Positions 46,575 to 57,300 of a DNA stretch of 64,000 nucleotides are shown here, in pieces (the first letter of the stretch is position 1; the number at the start of each line of letters is the position of its first letter). The translations under genes and the position numbers were made by a program. The notes under the pieces are model-generated. The model saw only the letters and a list, made by a program, of their open reading frames with translations. It did not search any database and was not told the DNA's origin. The DNA is taken from the NCBI GenBank assembly GCA_938002255.1, contig CALLAL010000013.1, forward strand, positions 62,001-126,000, written 5' to 3'. Source of the DNA: an uncultured bacterium. Its GTDB lineage: Bacteria > Desulfobacterota > BSN033 > UBA1163.

Positions 46575-48158
46575 CTAAAAGTGAACCCTCAGTCCCAAAG
46601 AAAATTGATAATATTTGAAACCGGAAGCCGTATCTAAGGCATTATTTCCCGCCTCTGTGGCTATTTCGAAGTTAAATCTTTTACCGATACGATACTGGAT
46701 CACTCCAGTCCCACCCACTATGAAATCGTGATTCCGATCCCCATACCTCCGAAAGGATTGATATCCCACATAGGGCTCAAGAAGGAGAGAATACCTTTCT
46801 CCTTCAAACCCCAAAGTAGCTAAAAGTTGATGCGAAAGAAAATGGTCCGGATCGAAGTATCCCTTGCGGGTTTGCTTGCCAAAATCGAGATACCTCAACC
46901 GATAACCCAATGTCAGTCTTGGATCTCTAAACAGGAGAGTATATCGGGGGATCAATTGAAAATCGTGGGAATGGTTACCATCAGAATAATCTTTATAAGA
47001 GTAGCTCCCATACAAGGAAACATCATCTCCAAGGTTCTGATTGACCTGTAAGCCCAATTGAGTTACTCGGATTCTGTTCTCGATTAACTGGGCGGTCTCC
47101 ATCAACACAGATCGAGATAATCCCGCTCCAACCGCTCCGCGATAGAGATCAAGATTGACGTTGACATTTCCTATCAGGTCATGATTCGTTTTCCGATGAC
47201 GGAGTTGACTGACGCCTAAGCTTCCCCTAAAATCCAGGAGGTCAAAAAACCTCGAATGGGCTCTCAGAGATAGCTCCTCGCTCTGATGATCTCTCTCTTT
47301 AGCCTTCGCATGGGTTTCGATGAAATGGAGGCCCACTTGCCAGGACTCTATCCACCCCCCTCCAGACAGAGTATAGCGGTGCAATCGGTTGTGATCCGTG
47401 TCGCTATAAAATTGATACTGCCCTCCTAAGAAAGGGTGTGTTCTCCTTTGAATCTCTTCCTGAAGCTTTTTCAACTCCTTTTCTTGGTAAGAGTAATTGG
47501 GCCTCAAAAGGGACACACTTTCCTGAGCTTCCTTGCGATTCCCTCTGGCAAGCAGGGCATAGGTTAACCCCAGGCGGATATCGAAGTCCTCTTTTTCTTT
47601 CAATAACTCCTGATAGAGGGAAATCGCCTTCTGAAGCTCTCCTCTCCATCTCCATACATTGGCTTGAATGAATCGGGCGTCTCGATTTTGAGGACTTCTC
47701 TGTAAGATAGCATCGACTTCCCTCAGAGCCTCCCTAAAGCGCCCTGACCAAGAAAGGCATCGGGCCAGGTGAAGTCTTGCGTCCAGATGCTCTGGATTGG
47801 CCTGAAGGATCTCTGAAAGCACTTGCATAGCCTCTTTCAGATGGCCTCCCCAAGAAAGATGAATCGCCATTTGCAATCGTTCGGCTTCAGAAAAACCATT
47901 GCGGTCCAGTGAGAGAGCTTTGAGATATTCCATCGCTGCTTTTTTAAATTCTTCTCGAATTGCCCAGACCCTTCCTAACCCCTGATGGAGTTTTGCCCTT
48001 TCTCTGTCGTCCCGAGAATCCCTGATGGCTAACTGATAGGCTTCAATGGCCTCCTCGTATTTCCCTGCCTTGACAAACTCCTCCGGGGGCACTGCGCCAC
48101 AGAGGCCAGCTTTTAATAAAAGGAGGATTCCGATGACCCATCCTGTTTTCATCATCAT
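46575..48158 (-). CDS. TPR and outer-membrane beta-barrel protein, YaiO/PgaA-like
   Basis: A 527-residue exported protein. Residues 1-22 are a signal peptide (WVIGILLLLKAGLCGA). Residues 25-235 hold about six TPR-like repeats (EYLKALSLDRNGFSEAERLQ, EILQANPEHLDARLHLARCL). Residues 245-527 alternate in beta-strand fashion and end FSLGLRVHF, with a terminal Phe, typical of outer-membrane barrels. The order periplasmic TPR then barrel is that of PgaA, the exporter of poly-N-acetylglucosamine, and of YaiO. It is the last gene of a coupled five-gene run, so it is probably the polymer exporter. It overlaps the deacetylase by 4 bases. Confidence 0.82.
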   Translation of the reverse strand: MMMKTGWVIGILLLLKAGLCGAVPPEEFVKAGKYEEAIEAYQLAIRDSRDDRERAKLHQGLGRVWAIREEFKKAAMEYLKALSLDRNGFSEAERLQMAIHLSWGGHLKEAMQVLSEILQANPEHLDARLHLARCLSWSGRFREALREVDAILQRSPQNRDARFIQANVWRWRGELQKAISLYQELLKEKEDFDIRLGLTYALLARGNRKEAQESVSLLRPNYSYQEKELKKLQEEIQRRTHPFLGGQYQFYSDTDHNRLHRYTLSGGGWIESWQVGLHFIETHAKAKERDHQSEELSLRAHSRFFDLLDFRGSLGVSQLRHRKTNHDLIGNVNVNLDLYRGAVGAGLSRSVLMETAQLIENRIRVTQLGLQVNQNLGDDVSLYGSYSYKDYSDGNHSHDFQLIPRYTLLFRDPRLTLGYRLRYLDFGKQTRKGYFDPDHFLSHQLLATLGFEGERYSLLLEPYVGYQSFRRYGDRNHDFIVGGTGVIQYRIGKRFNFEIATEAGNNALDTASGFKYYQFSLGLRVHF

Positions 48159-48928
48159 TCTTCCCTCCCAATGTATTGCTTAAAGGAGACCAGGTCGAGT
48201 TTATAATTGATATTGAGTCTGGGAATTTTATCCCATCCTGAAGCTCTCTGAAAGAACCCTTCTGTGGAGGTTAGAAAATATTGAAATCCAAGTTTTTTAG
48301 CCACTCGGATGCTCTCCTCACTAAAATAACCGAAGGGCCATGCCAAAATTTTAAAGGGGCTTCCAGTTTCCCGCTTGACCACCTCTTGAAATCGTTCAAG
48401 GTCACTCTGCAGCTTGGTATCCGATACAGAGAGAACTCCTCTGGAGTGGTGAAGCTCATAGGTATGGCATCCCAGATCAACAATTCCACTTCTCAAAAGG
48501 TATCGATATTCATCCCAGCTCAGAAGAGGTCGATTCTCTCCAAAACGAATAAATGTCCCTACCCTCGCGCCGATGAGGTTCAGGGTGGCTTTGAATTGAT
48601 AGATCTGGAGTAAAGGGAAAGCAATATCAATAAAAGAGGCATAGCCATCATCGAAGGTGATGACGATCTTTTTCTTCAGTGTGTCTTCAGGAATGGATGG
48701 AATCTCATGAAACAGGAGAGTTTGGTATCCCTCTGAATAGAGCCATTCCATCTGGGCAGCAAATTGAGCCGGAGAAAGGGTATAATCGTCTTTAGTCGTG
48801 TTGGAGATGTCATGATAGAGCAGAACGGGAATTCTCCCCGCCTGACACCAGCCCTTTTGTGTTAGCCCTGAAGAAATGAGAAAGGCACTTGCACTGGCTT
48901 TTAAAAAGTCTCTTCGCGTCAAGGTCAT
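48155..48928 (-). CDS. Exported polysaccharide deacetylase (CE4 family)
   Basis: ATG 48928 overlaps the upstream stop (ATGA), with GGAGAGG before it (257 residues). A longer frame upstream runs inside the previous gene. The N-terminus MTLTRRDFLKASASAFLISS is a Tat-type signal. The CE4 metal site is VITFDDGYASF (Asp-Asp) with GCHTYELHHS (HxxxH), and AWPFGY marks the last block. The enzyme would remove acetyl groups from an amino sugar polymer in the periplasm, like PgaB or IcaB, and so prepare it for export. Confidence 0.88.
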   Translation of the reverse strand: MTLTRRDFLKASASAFLISSGLTQKGWCQAGRIPVLLYHDISNTTKDDYTLSPAQFAAQMEWLYSEGYQTLLFHEIPSIPEDTLKKKIVITFDDGYASFIDIAFPLLQIYQFKATLNLIGARVGTFIRFGENRPLLSWDEYRYLLRSGIVDLGCHTYELHHSRGVLSVSDTKLQSDLERFQEVVKRETGSPFKILAWPFGYFSEESIRVAKKLGFQYFLTSTEGFFQRASGWDKIPRLNINYKLDLVSFKQYIGREE

Positions 48929-51342
48929 TCGATCCTCTCCGGAATCCCAAGCAAATATTTTTGATACTGATAGTAGGCCGGCTTCAGGGCGGTATGATAA
49001 GTTGGCATATGCCATTCCTCCCAGGTGTATGCCTTGACCTCCTCCCGTTTGAGCTTCTCGGGTAAAACATCCGTAATGTTAATTTTCTGGCCTGTTTTTT
49101 GAGCAAAAATATGACCGTCCTGGGGTAGGTAGGAAAAGACGATAAGGCGGATGCCATCGGTCTTTTTCGATATGGAATTTCGATCCTTCCATAGCACCCT
49201 TCGTGAACTTGGATCTGTAAACTGGAGAAGACTCCAGGAAAGACGAATTTCAATCACATTATCAACGAAGTAGAAATCGGCTAAAGAGTCATAGTCCGAA
49301 TGCTTCGGGTCTAAACTCCCGTATCTTAACCGGGATGTAAAATGGACCCGTGCGGGGAAAAAACTTTTTCCATCTTTGCTGACTCTTCGGGCGTTGCTCT
49401 TATGGAGGATGACCACCCAATCACCCTGATTGGATTCCTGAGGAAGAATCTCTTCTCGCCCTTCGTTCAGATATTGATCATAATCTTTGCAGACCAACAT
49501 TCGACTTTTTGATTTTCCGGCAAGGTGGATTAAAAATTTGAGTCCGATGGGTAGGGTCACAAGGGTATTCAAGGGGAGGTTAAATTCTCCCTGGTCTGGC
49601 GAAACTGTATCCAGTCCGACAAGATAATGGGCCTTTGTAAAATCAATGGGACCTTTGGTCTCGATGAAGAGATAGAAAAACCCTTCATCATGCTGCGCCA
49701 TCACTTTCTTTAAAAATCGGGCCTCGTCAAAACCGTCTTTAAATCTAAAAACCATCTGATCCGTACGCTTCTCATAGAGAAGGTTTGCTCCCCGCCAATC
49801 CTCTTTCTCCCCAGCCAATCGCACTTTCTTCCCGGGATATCCCGGATAGAGCGATAAGAGTCCGTAGTTTTCTTCGGCATCTTGATGATTATACCAATAG
49901 GGTTTTCGATCCGGGGGATGATAATAAGGGAGAAAAAGCCAGTTTTTCTTAAACCATTCATCAAACCAGGAAAACAAGATCCCACCCGCCATCTTGGCTT
50001 GATAAATGGCCCGCATCAAGATTCCATCGATCTCTCCCTGTTGCACGTCTGAGTGTTCTCCTTGATGCCATCCCCTGTGATGCCAATGGGCATTGATCCG
50101 ACTGCTCGGAACGCCGAACTCTCCTACGAGGACGGGTTGAGTTCCATGGTAGGCTTTAAGCTGCCGGAGATAGGTTAAAAAAGGATGCTCTTCCTGAAGG
50201 AACTCATTGACCATGAAATCGGGGTAATAGGGATAAATGTGATAGGTGGCAAAGAATCCATTCCCACGAAGGGTTTTAATCTTTGTGAGATCAAGAGTTT
50301 CTTCGTCCTCGTTCTCGTTGCAGAGAGCCCGATTGACCTTAATCCCCTGGAACTCGAGATTCTCTTCATAAGTGGATTCCATGGGATGGATCAAAGGATC
50401 AAGGGTGGGCCAGTTGACCACACTCACAGGATGGGAGAGGTTGTATTGTTCCTCTTCATAGCACTGCACGTAGTCCACCATCTCCGCCATCCAGGTCTCA
50501 AACGGTGTCCCTTGTTCGATGGCTACAAAACTTCCACGATAACTTTTTAAAATCCTTTGCTGCATCTCGTTGAATCGTTTGACCGCGCAGGACTCCCATT
50601 CTCGGCCAAACAGAAAGGCAATCGTAAAGGATGAAACATCATGGCAATAATGACCAGAAGCCCTTCCCTTTTTCTCAGAAAGGGAGACGGCTCCATGAAT
50701 GGCATCAATCGTATGGCGAATACTTTCCTGGATATCTTTCAGGTATGAAGGTTCATAGAAATCGTTTGGGGTGGGCAATTCTACCCAGATCCCTTGAAAT
50801 AAATAGAGTCTTCGACTGAATCGGTTGAATTGGAAAAGGGCCTCATAAAAAGAAGGCGGATGGAGCGTGTAGAGTCGAATCGAATTGATTCCGAGTTCAT
50901 GGATCTTTTCAAACCACTTGAGATAGGTGCCTTTTTCAATGGGAAACTCGCCCGGAAAATAGCCGGGTAACCCTAATCCAAGGTTGATCCCTTTCACAAA
51001 GATTTTTTTCCATCTTCCCATCTCAAGCAGTTCAAGGTAATCGGCCGAAACCCTGAAAAGGACCTCCCTGGTAAACGACGTCTCAGCCCTTTGGTCTTTG
51101 ATCTGCTCAAGGGATTCGAGGGAACGGATAGCACCGGAATGATTCGGTTCGATTTCCAGAGCCTTATGAAAAGCCCAATGGGCTTTCTGCCGATTCTCTA
51201 ATCGGAGATAGGCCATCCCTAACCCATAATAGGTTTCCGCACGGGGTCCTCTTTCAAGAGACCTCTTGAAGAGGTTAATCGCCTCCTGGCAGTCTCCGTT
51301 TCGCAACGCTAAAAATCCGATGTCTTCGCATTGAGTCTTCAT
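48925..51342 (-). CDS. TPR protein with glycoside hydrolase-like TIM barrel
   Basis: An 805-residue protein whose start overlaps the GT2 stop (ATGA), so the N-terminus is fixed. Residues 1-75 are two TPRs (EAINLFKRSLERGP, AHWAFHKALEIEPN). Residues 110-480 look like a TIM-barrel glycoside hydrolase: FVKGINLGLGLPGYFPGEF, KIHELGINSIRLYTLHPPSF, PVLVGEFGVPSSR (candidate catalytic Glu) and GILFSWFDEWFKKNW. Residues 500-780 are beta-rich and may bind carbohydrate. No signal peptide or membrane helix is seen, so it seems cytoplasmic, which is odd for a polysaccharide hydrolase. PgaB of the PNAG system combines a deacetylase with a hydrolase-like barrel; here the two are separate genes. Confidence 0.75.
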   Translation of the reverse strand: MKTQCEDIGFLALRNGDCQEAINLFKRSLERGPRAETYYGLGMAYLRLENRQKAHWAFHKALEIEPNHSGAIRSLESLEQIKDQRAETSFTREVLFRVSADYLELLEMGRWKKIFVKGINLGLGLPGYFPGEFPIEKGTYLKWFEKIHELGINSIRLYTLHPPSFYEALFQFNRFSRRLYLFQGIWVELPTPNDFYEPSYLKDIQESIRHTIDAIHGAVSLSEKKGRASGHYCHDVSSFTIAFLFGREWESCAVKRFNEMQQRILKSYRGSFVAIEQGTPFETWMAEMVDYVQCYEEEQYNLSHPVSVVNWPTLDPLIHPMESTYEENLEFQGIKVNRALCNENEDEETLDLTKIKTLRGNGFFATYHIYPYYPDFMVNEFLQEEHPFLTYLRQLKAYHGTQPVLVGEFGVPSSRINAHWHHRGWHQGEHSDVQQGEIDGILMRAIYQAKMAGGILFSWFDEWFKKNWLFLPYYHPPDRKPYWYNHQDAEENYGLLSLYPGYPGKKVRLAGEKEDWRGANLLYEKRTDQMVFRFKDGFDEARFLKKVMAQHDEGFFYLFIETKGPIDFTKAHYLVGLDTVSPDQGEFNLPLNTLVTLPIGLKFLIHLAGKSKSRMLVCKDYDQYLNEGREEILPQESNQGDWVVILHKSNARRVSKDGKSFFPARVHFTSRLRYGSLDPKHSDYDSLADFYFVDNVIEIRLSWSLLQFTDPSSRRVLWKDRNSISKKTDGIRLIVFSYLPQDGHIFAQKTGQKINITDVLPEKLKREEVKAYTWEEWHMPTYHTALKPAYYQYQKYLLGIPERIE

Positions 51343-52784
51343 CGTCTCTCAGTTCGGCTCTTTTTAGGTTTAGCAAATCTTCGACGAGTGATTTTCCCCC
51401 AGCCATTCTCTCCGAACAAAAGTTGAAAGAGGGCTTGTACTCTCCACCAGGCATTGAGCTGGCGATATCCAAAATTTTCAAGGATAGCATAGAGCATCAA
51501 TTTCAAGACAGAAGTCCATTTAGGATACCTTCGATAGGTCATCTCTTCGATCAAAATAGCCCCCACCGAAAGAAAAACACCATAAAGGAAAGCCAGCAGG
51601 AGAAAGAGCCAGAACATCTGAATGTTGATAAGATTGAAATAGAATGAGAGAAAAACGACACCATAGCCCAACAATTCGATCGCGGGGCCCAGAAGTTCAA
51701 TAAAAAAAGTAGTCGGAAAGGCCACAAGGCCAATTTTCCCATACCGAGGGTTGAAAAGCATCCGCAGATTTGAGAATAAGGTCGTCGCTAATCCTCTCTG
51801 CCAGCGCCGGCGTTGCCGAGCTAAGATCAAATACCGATCCGGGACCTGAGTCCAAGAAACCGGTTCTGGAATAAAAGAGATTTGATAAAGCTGTTTTCGC
51901 TCTCTGAGTCTCCGATGAAGGCGGACAATTAATTCAAAGTCCTCGGTGACGGTATGTTTGGCGTATCCTCCCACCTCTTGGACCGCTTTCTTTTGAAAAA
52001 CCGAGAAGGCACCCGAGAGGACAAGGAGACAGCCTAAGGTGCTCCATCCCGTTCGGCCGAAGAGAAAGGATCGAAGATACTCCACCACCTGAAAAATTAA
52101 GATATCTTTTCGCGGGAGGTCGATGTTGACAATTCTCCCTTCCTCCACGGTGCATCCATCCAGGACACGAATGATCCCGCCACTGGCCACCAACTCTTCA
52201 GATTCGAGAAAAGGCTTCATAATTTTTAGTAAAGCGTCTCGCTCGAGAATCGTATCTGCATCGATTGAACAGAAGTAGGGACTTCTGGCCATATTGATCC
52301 CAACGTTGAGGGAGTCTGATTTTCCCCCCCAGGGTTTCTGGATCACAGTCAGGTTTGGATATCGGGGATTGATATAGAAACTCTTAACCGGTCCTGTAGG
52401 AATCATCGGTCGGTAAATAAGATCAACAGGATAGAGATGGAAATGTTGGATAAGTTGTTCCACTGTTTTATCAGTTGAGCCATCGTCGATGACAATCACT
52501 TCATGGGAGGGATAATCCAGATGGAGAAGGGATCGGACCGTATCCACAATGGTTAACTCTTCATTGTGGGCTGGGACGAGGATGGAGACCGGAGGGGTCA
52601 CAGGGGAAGACGCCATTTCATGATATCCTGCAAAAAAGCTCCTTCTCAATTGTTGAAGAGCGGTGGACATGGAGAGGAGGAGCAGAGAAAAATAGATGCT
52701 GTTGGCAAAACCAAAATAGAAGATTACAAAGTAGTTAAACCCCAGGACGATTGGAATTAAAAATTCATGGGAGAAGAGGCTCAT
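51339..52784 (-). CDS. Membrane glycosyltransferase family 2, processive synthase-like
   Basis: A 481-residue protein. A hydrophobic N-terminus (residues 8-40) and three or four C-terminal helices flank a GT2 domain with VSILVPAHNEELTIVDTV, EVIVIDDGSTDKTVE, CSIDADTILERDAL (DxD), KHTVTEDFELIVRLHR (TED) and RQRRRWQRGL (QxxRW). This set marks processive synthases such as PgaC, cellulose synthase and hyaluronan synthase. It is likely to polymerise a beta-linked sugar at the inner membrane. With a deacetylase in the operon, an N-acetylated polymer such as poly-GlcNAc is the best guess. Confidence 0.88.
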   Translation of the reverse strand: MSLFSHEFLIPIVLGFNYFVIFYFGFANSIYFSLLLLSMSTALQQLRRSFFAGYHEMASSPVTPPVSILVPAHNEELTIVDTVRSLLHLDYPSHEVIVIDDGSTDKTVEQLIQHFHLYPVDLIYRPMIPTGPVKSFYINPRYPNLTVIQKPWGGKSDSLNVGINMARSPYFCSIDADTILERDALLKIMKPFLESEELVASGGIIRVLDGCTVEEGRIVNIDLPRKDILIFQVVEYLRSFLFGRTGWSTLGCLLVLSGAFSVFQKKAVQEVGGYAKHTVTEDFELIVRLHRRLRERKQLYQISFIPEPVSWTQVPDRYLILARQRRRWQRGLATTLFSNLRMLFNPRYGKIGLVAFPTTFFIELLGPAIELLGYGVVFLSFYFNLINIQMFWLFLLLAFLYGVFLSVGAILIEEMTYRRYPKWTSVLKLMLYAILENFGYRQLNAWWRVQALFQLLFGENGWGKITRRRFAKPKKSRTERR

Positions 52785-54046
52785 TCAGTTCTCCTCGTTA
52801 AATTTCCATTAGAGGACGCAGCTAACTTGAGTAAATTGGACACTTCCAACCTTACCCCAACCGAGGGATGGTTCTGACTTGCCCAACTTAAAAAATTAGT
52901 CATTCCCAGAGAAACCAGAGCGATTAGCAGGCTCCTTTTTAATTCCAACAAAGGATCGTCTGCATTTCCCAAAGAGTGGATTAACTCTTCAACCATCCCG
53001 GATCGCTGTAATTCCTCTGCAATCTGTTCTCTCGCATAACGATCCTTATTTTCTTTGAGCATTTCAACAATGGCGGAGAGGGCTGGGGGACCAATCTTAA
53101 GAAGGGCCTCTGCTGCCGCTGCCCTGACCTGCCAGTTCTCATCAATGAGCCGCTTCGTCAGGAAATCAATCCCCCTAAAATCCCCGAGAAGGCCTAAGGA
53201 ACGGCATACTTGAAGTCGAACATACCAAACCGGTTCTTCCTTCATTCCCAGAAGGTCGGGAATGGTGGAAGGATCATTGATTTTCCCAAGGGCTTTGGCG
53301 GTCCTCGCCCGGACCTCTGGATCAGGATGAGCTAATAGAGGGATCAGGGAAGCAATAGCCTCCTTCGACCCGATCTCTCCTAAGCTATCGACCACCAAAC
53401 AGAGCGTTCGTGCATCATAGGTCTCCAATTGGGGTAAAAGTGTGGGGAGAAGGGATTCTCCCATTCGAATCATGGCATTTTTGAGCGTTGAAATGAAAAC
53501 CCCTGCTTCAGGATTTACCATCTGGGGAAGTTCCTTTACCAGCAGGGGAAGCGAACGTTCATCGGCAATATGGGCAAGAGAACGCAACGCAACAGACCGC
53601 ACTTCCTTGTATGGATCCTTCAGCGCTTTGATCAATTCGGCGATAGAAGTCTGTGATGCCCCCATGGCACCCAAACGTTCCGCTGCGATGGCACGCTCCC
53701 ACCGATTTCCTCTTCTTAGAAGGGACTGATAAAATTCGGCATATCCAAATTCCTGAAAGAGTTTTTCAACAGATCTTTTTTTCTCCTTCATTGCGTTTGT
53801 CTTCAATTCCAAAAGAACTTTTTCTAATGCCTGCCATTCAACGGCATGGAGTGAATATTTCCATTCATAGGGAAACGGAACATTCGGATCTTCTAAAAAC
53901 TTGACAATCAGAGGCTTCATCCGCTCAACCTCTCGATCCAGCCTCTTAAAATAGACTCCTCTTCGCCATCTTCTCAAAGCGATGAAAGCAAAAATAAACA
54001 GAATAAAAAGGAAGAATAAGAAGATAACAAACGTTATAAGGGCCAT
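52781..54046 (-). CDS. Membrane-anchored HEAT-repeat protein
   Basis: A 421-residue protein. One N-terminal membrane helix (residues 3-26) is followed by a basic stretch (LRRWRRG) that should keep the rest in the cytoplasm. Residues 110-380 are HEAT/PBS-lyase-like repeats (SIAELIKALKDPYKEVRSVA, IASLIPLLAHPDPEVRARTA, GIDFLTKRLIDENWQVRAAA). Such repeats serve as scaffolds for protein binding. It is the first gene of the run and overlaps the GT2 gene by 4 bases, so it may regulate or tether the synthase. No SD sequence is visible before its ATG. Confidence 0.82.
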   Translation of the reverse strand: MALITFVIFLFFLFILFIFAFIALRRWRRGVYFKRLDREVERMKPLIVKFLEDPNVPFPYEWKYSLHAVEWQALEKVLLELKTNAMKEKKRSVEKLFQEFGYAEFYQSLLRRGNRWERAIAAERLGAMGASQTSIAELIKALKDPYKEVRSVALRSLAHIADERSLPLLVKELPQMVNPEAGVFISTLKNAMIRMGESLLPTLLPQLETYDARTLCLVVDSLGEIGSKEAIASLIPLLAHPDPEVRARTAKALGKINDPSTIPDLLGMKEEPVWYVRLQVCRSLGLLGDFRGIDFLTKRLIDENWQVRAAAAEALLKIGPPALSAIVEMLKENKDRYAREQIAEELQRSGMVEELIHSLGNADDPLLELKRSLLIALVSLGMTNFLSWASQNHPSVGVRLEVSNLLKLAASSNGNLTRRTE

Positions 54047-54386
54047 TGGGGTCAGATACGATTGGGATATGCGATCAAGGACATTGTAATACCCAATCCT
54101 TTTTTGTGTGATCCTCTAAATAAGCAAAAATATTTTTGAGATAAAAATTTAACACTTATGTGGGCAAAAAGAAAGTAGGGCCAGCCCCAAACTTTAACCG
54201 TTTAGAAAGGCTTGCGGCTTACAGGAGGGATGAATGCGTTTTCAGTTTTTAGTGTTAAGGGAGGGGGTTATTTTAACCTGCCTTTTTAATATTATTTTTA
54301 GCCGAAGGGTTTAACCTCCTTAACAACAAATGTCACAACTATCGAAGGAAGTCCTACCCCTTGAGTAGTGAATCTACCCTTGGGGG
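54047..54386. other. Intergenic region between the giant gene and the exopolysaccharide operon
   Basis: A+T-rich. It should hold the promoter of the exopolysaccharide operon on the minus strand, but no convincing hexamer pair is seen. A small inverted repeat GGTTA-TTT-TAACC lies near 54266-54278. A 26-codon plus-strand ORF (54234-54314) follows an AGGAGGG, but nothing else supports it. Confidence 0.4.
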
Positions 54387-57300
54387 CTAACGGATAATGA
54401 TGACTACTCCGCCGGACCCCTCTTCGCCGCTGCCGGGTTCCTCTATCGTTGTCCATCCTGAGCCTGTTATGGGGATCTCAATCAATCCTTCATCCGGGTC
54501 GTTAGATTCAATCCCGAGATACACCATTTGTTGGTCTTCAATAGAAGGTGTAAAAGAGACGGTTATTTCGCATTGACGGGCAATGCCAAGCGTTTCGGGC
54601 ACCAAAGGACAGTTGTGCGACCCGGTAAAATCCAACGAACCTGATAGCCAAATATTACTTATGGTGAGGGGTTGATATCCCGTATTCCGAACAGTAAAGA
54701 CCTGCGATGCTGTTTGGCCTATCGGCAAATTAGGATACCAATAGCCAAAATCATAGCTCAGTGGTGAGACATCTATATCGATTGTGGGTCTTTGCTGCGC
54801 CTGTTCTTCTGTTTCCGAGCAAACTGCGTCTGTTACGGCTGAAGAATAAGTTACAGTGGCATTGGTCTCCTGTGGGGTTGCGCTTGAATCAATGGCAGTA
54901 ATAGATGTTACCACTGGGCGGATGTCAGTATCCACAGGTGTTATGGATGTCCACTTGACAATACCGCAGGATGCCCCGATATTGCCGATGGAATCAATCT
55001 TCATAACAAAGGCGTCATAATTTGGACCATATTGTGTACTTCTGAAAGAGTTTGTATAACCAGCGAGAATATAATCACCCTCTGAGGTCTGTTCTATGGA
55101 ATAAGCTACATCAACACGACTTCCTCCATAGGTCTTCTGCCATTCTATATTGCCCGTAGGATCGAGTTTCACAACCCAGATGCCACCAGTACCGGATACT
55201 CTACCCATCAAGATCCCTGTTAAGATATAGCCCCTGTCTGAAGTCTGTCTGATTGAATATCCTTGACTACCGTAATATTCACCGTCATTTCTTCCATAAA
55301 TCTTTTGCCACTCAATTTCTCCTGTGGAATTGAGTTTCAATACCCATGCACTACTGGTTGATAGGGTCGTTCCCACAACAATAAATCCGCCGTCCATCGT
55401 TTGCTGGATATCAAAACCATAATCATCAGAAGTTGTTCCATATGCTTTCTGCCATTGGATATTGCCATCAGAATCGAGCTTCAGAACCCACATATCGCGA
55501 TTATTATTTGCAGTGAATGACCTTGTTACACCTGCAACGATATATCCTCCATCAGAGGTCATCTGGATTGAGTTTGCATAATCATAATAGTTGCCTCCAT
55601 AAGTCTTTTGCCACTGGATATTGCCGGAAGAATCAAGCTTCAGAACCCAGAAATCCTGTCTCTGACCTGAATGGAGGTTATAATTCCCGGCTACGATATA
55701 TCCATTATCTTGAGTCTGTTGAATGGAAAGTTCTTCCCCCCAATCACCCCAGAAGTTATAAATTCCACCCCCATATGCCTTCTGCCATTCTATGTCCCCA
55801 TAATAATCCAATTTAAATATCCATAGGCCATAGGTATTCGACTCTATCACCATTATATATCCACCATCAGAAGTTTCCCTTATATCACAGGCCCGTTCAT
55901 GTTCTCCCCCAGAATGATAATAAAATTTTTCCCACTCAACATAGCCAGAGGAATCTATCTTCACTACCCAAGAGGCATTTCTTGGAGGACCAAAAGAGTT
56001 GGTCAATCCAACAGCAATAAATCCACCATCCGAAGTCGGCCTGATCTTAGAAAAATATTCTCCTCCGTCTCCACCGTAATATTTTGCAAAGGTGGCAAGT
56101 GGTACTGGGACCGACAGGGATACAGGGATTGTCAAGTTTCCTCCATTAGAAGTGATGGAAAGAGTATGGGAGTATGTTTGATTCTGATTAAGCCCTGACC
56201 GGTTTGCATAGAGATAGACGGTTATGCTGCCTCCTGCTGGAATCATCCCGCTCATCTGTGAGGCAGTGAGCCATGCGGGCATATCAGCAGTGATATTCCA
56301 TGTCAATGCAGTATCCGAACTTGTATTCTGAATCGTAAGCGGTAGCCTCTTCTTTGCCTCGGCAAAGTCAATGGAGGAAGGGGTGATTGAAACGAATGGA
56401 GGCACATTCATTCTCACCTCAACACTGCCTGAACCACTGTTGGAGGTGAAAGAGACAGTATGGATATATTCGCCAACAGGCAGTCCACTCCTGTTCACCT
56501 CAACATCAACATAGGCTGCGCCGCCGCAATCGTTAATTGTCCCGCTCATCGGCGAGAGAGAAAGCCAGGAAGGGGGGGCGTTTATAATCGACCAGTTAAG
56601 TGGTGTCACACAATATACACGCTCGTTTCCTACATAAATACTCGCCCTTGTCATTCCATCCCCCATATCAAGGACTTGAGGATACAGGGATAGGGCAGGG
56701 GGTATCCCATAGCCAGACAGGGTGACATTGACAACAGGCTCATCCGGGTCGTCTGAATTTATTGATAAAGTTGCCCACCATGCCATGTATATGTTTGGCG
56801 GTGTAAAGGTCACTGTGATAGTGCAGGATGCGCCGGGATGTAATAAAGCGGGGCAATTGTTCGTCTGGCTGAAATGCTGAGGGCTGATACCACCTATAGC
56901 TATCCCGCTGATATTAAGGTCTGCGGTGCCATCGTTTACTACAACAACCGTTTGAGAAGCGGTATTACCATATGGCACATCAATAAATTCAATCTGATTC
57001 GGTGTCACTCGAATATCCGGTTCATGCAAGAAGTTTATTGTGGCGACGACATCTTCGTGTGTACTGGGATCTCCATCGGAAACTCTCAAGCGAAGTGTGT
57101 TGAAATCAGCCGGGACACACCCATTGATCCGAAGGAGGGCAGTGGTATCTCCATATTGATAGTCAAGTTCCACCTCGGGTGGTACATTGGGTGTATCCCA
57201 TACGAAGAGGTATGGCTCCTTCCCCCCTGATACCCTGAAGACTTGAAAGTCATTACAGGCATTCAAGGTAACACTTTCTGGATAGATGCTCACAGGCCAG

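Noticed and set aside
54234-54314. 26-codon plus-strand ORF behind AGGAGGG
   Set aside because: No promoter, terminator or recognisable product; the A+T-rich region easily gives such frames.
54047-54386. Possible cyclic di-GMP (GEMM) riboswitch upstream of the exopolysaccharide operon
   Set aside because: CGCAAGCC on the minus strand recalls part of the motif, but the rest of the conserved core and the pairing stems are missing.
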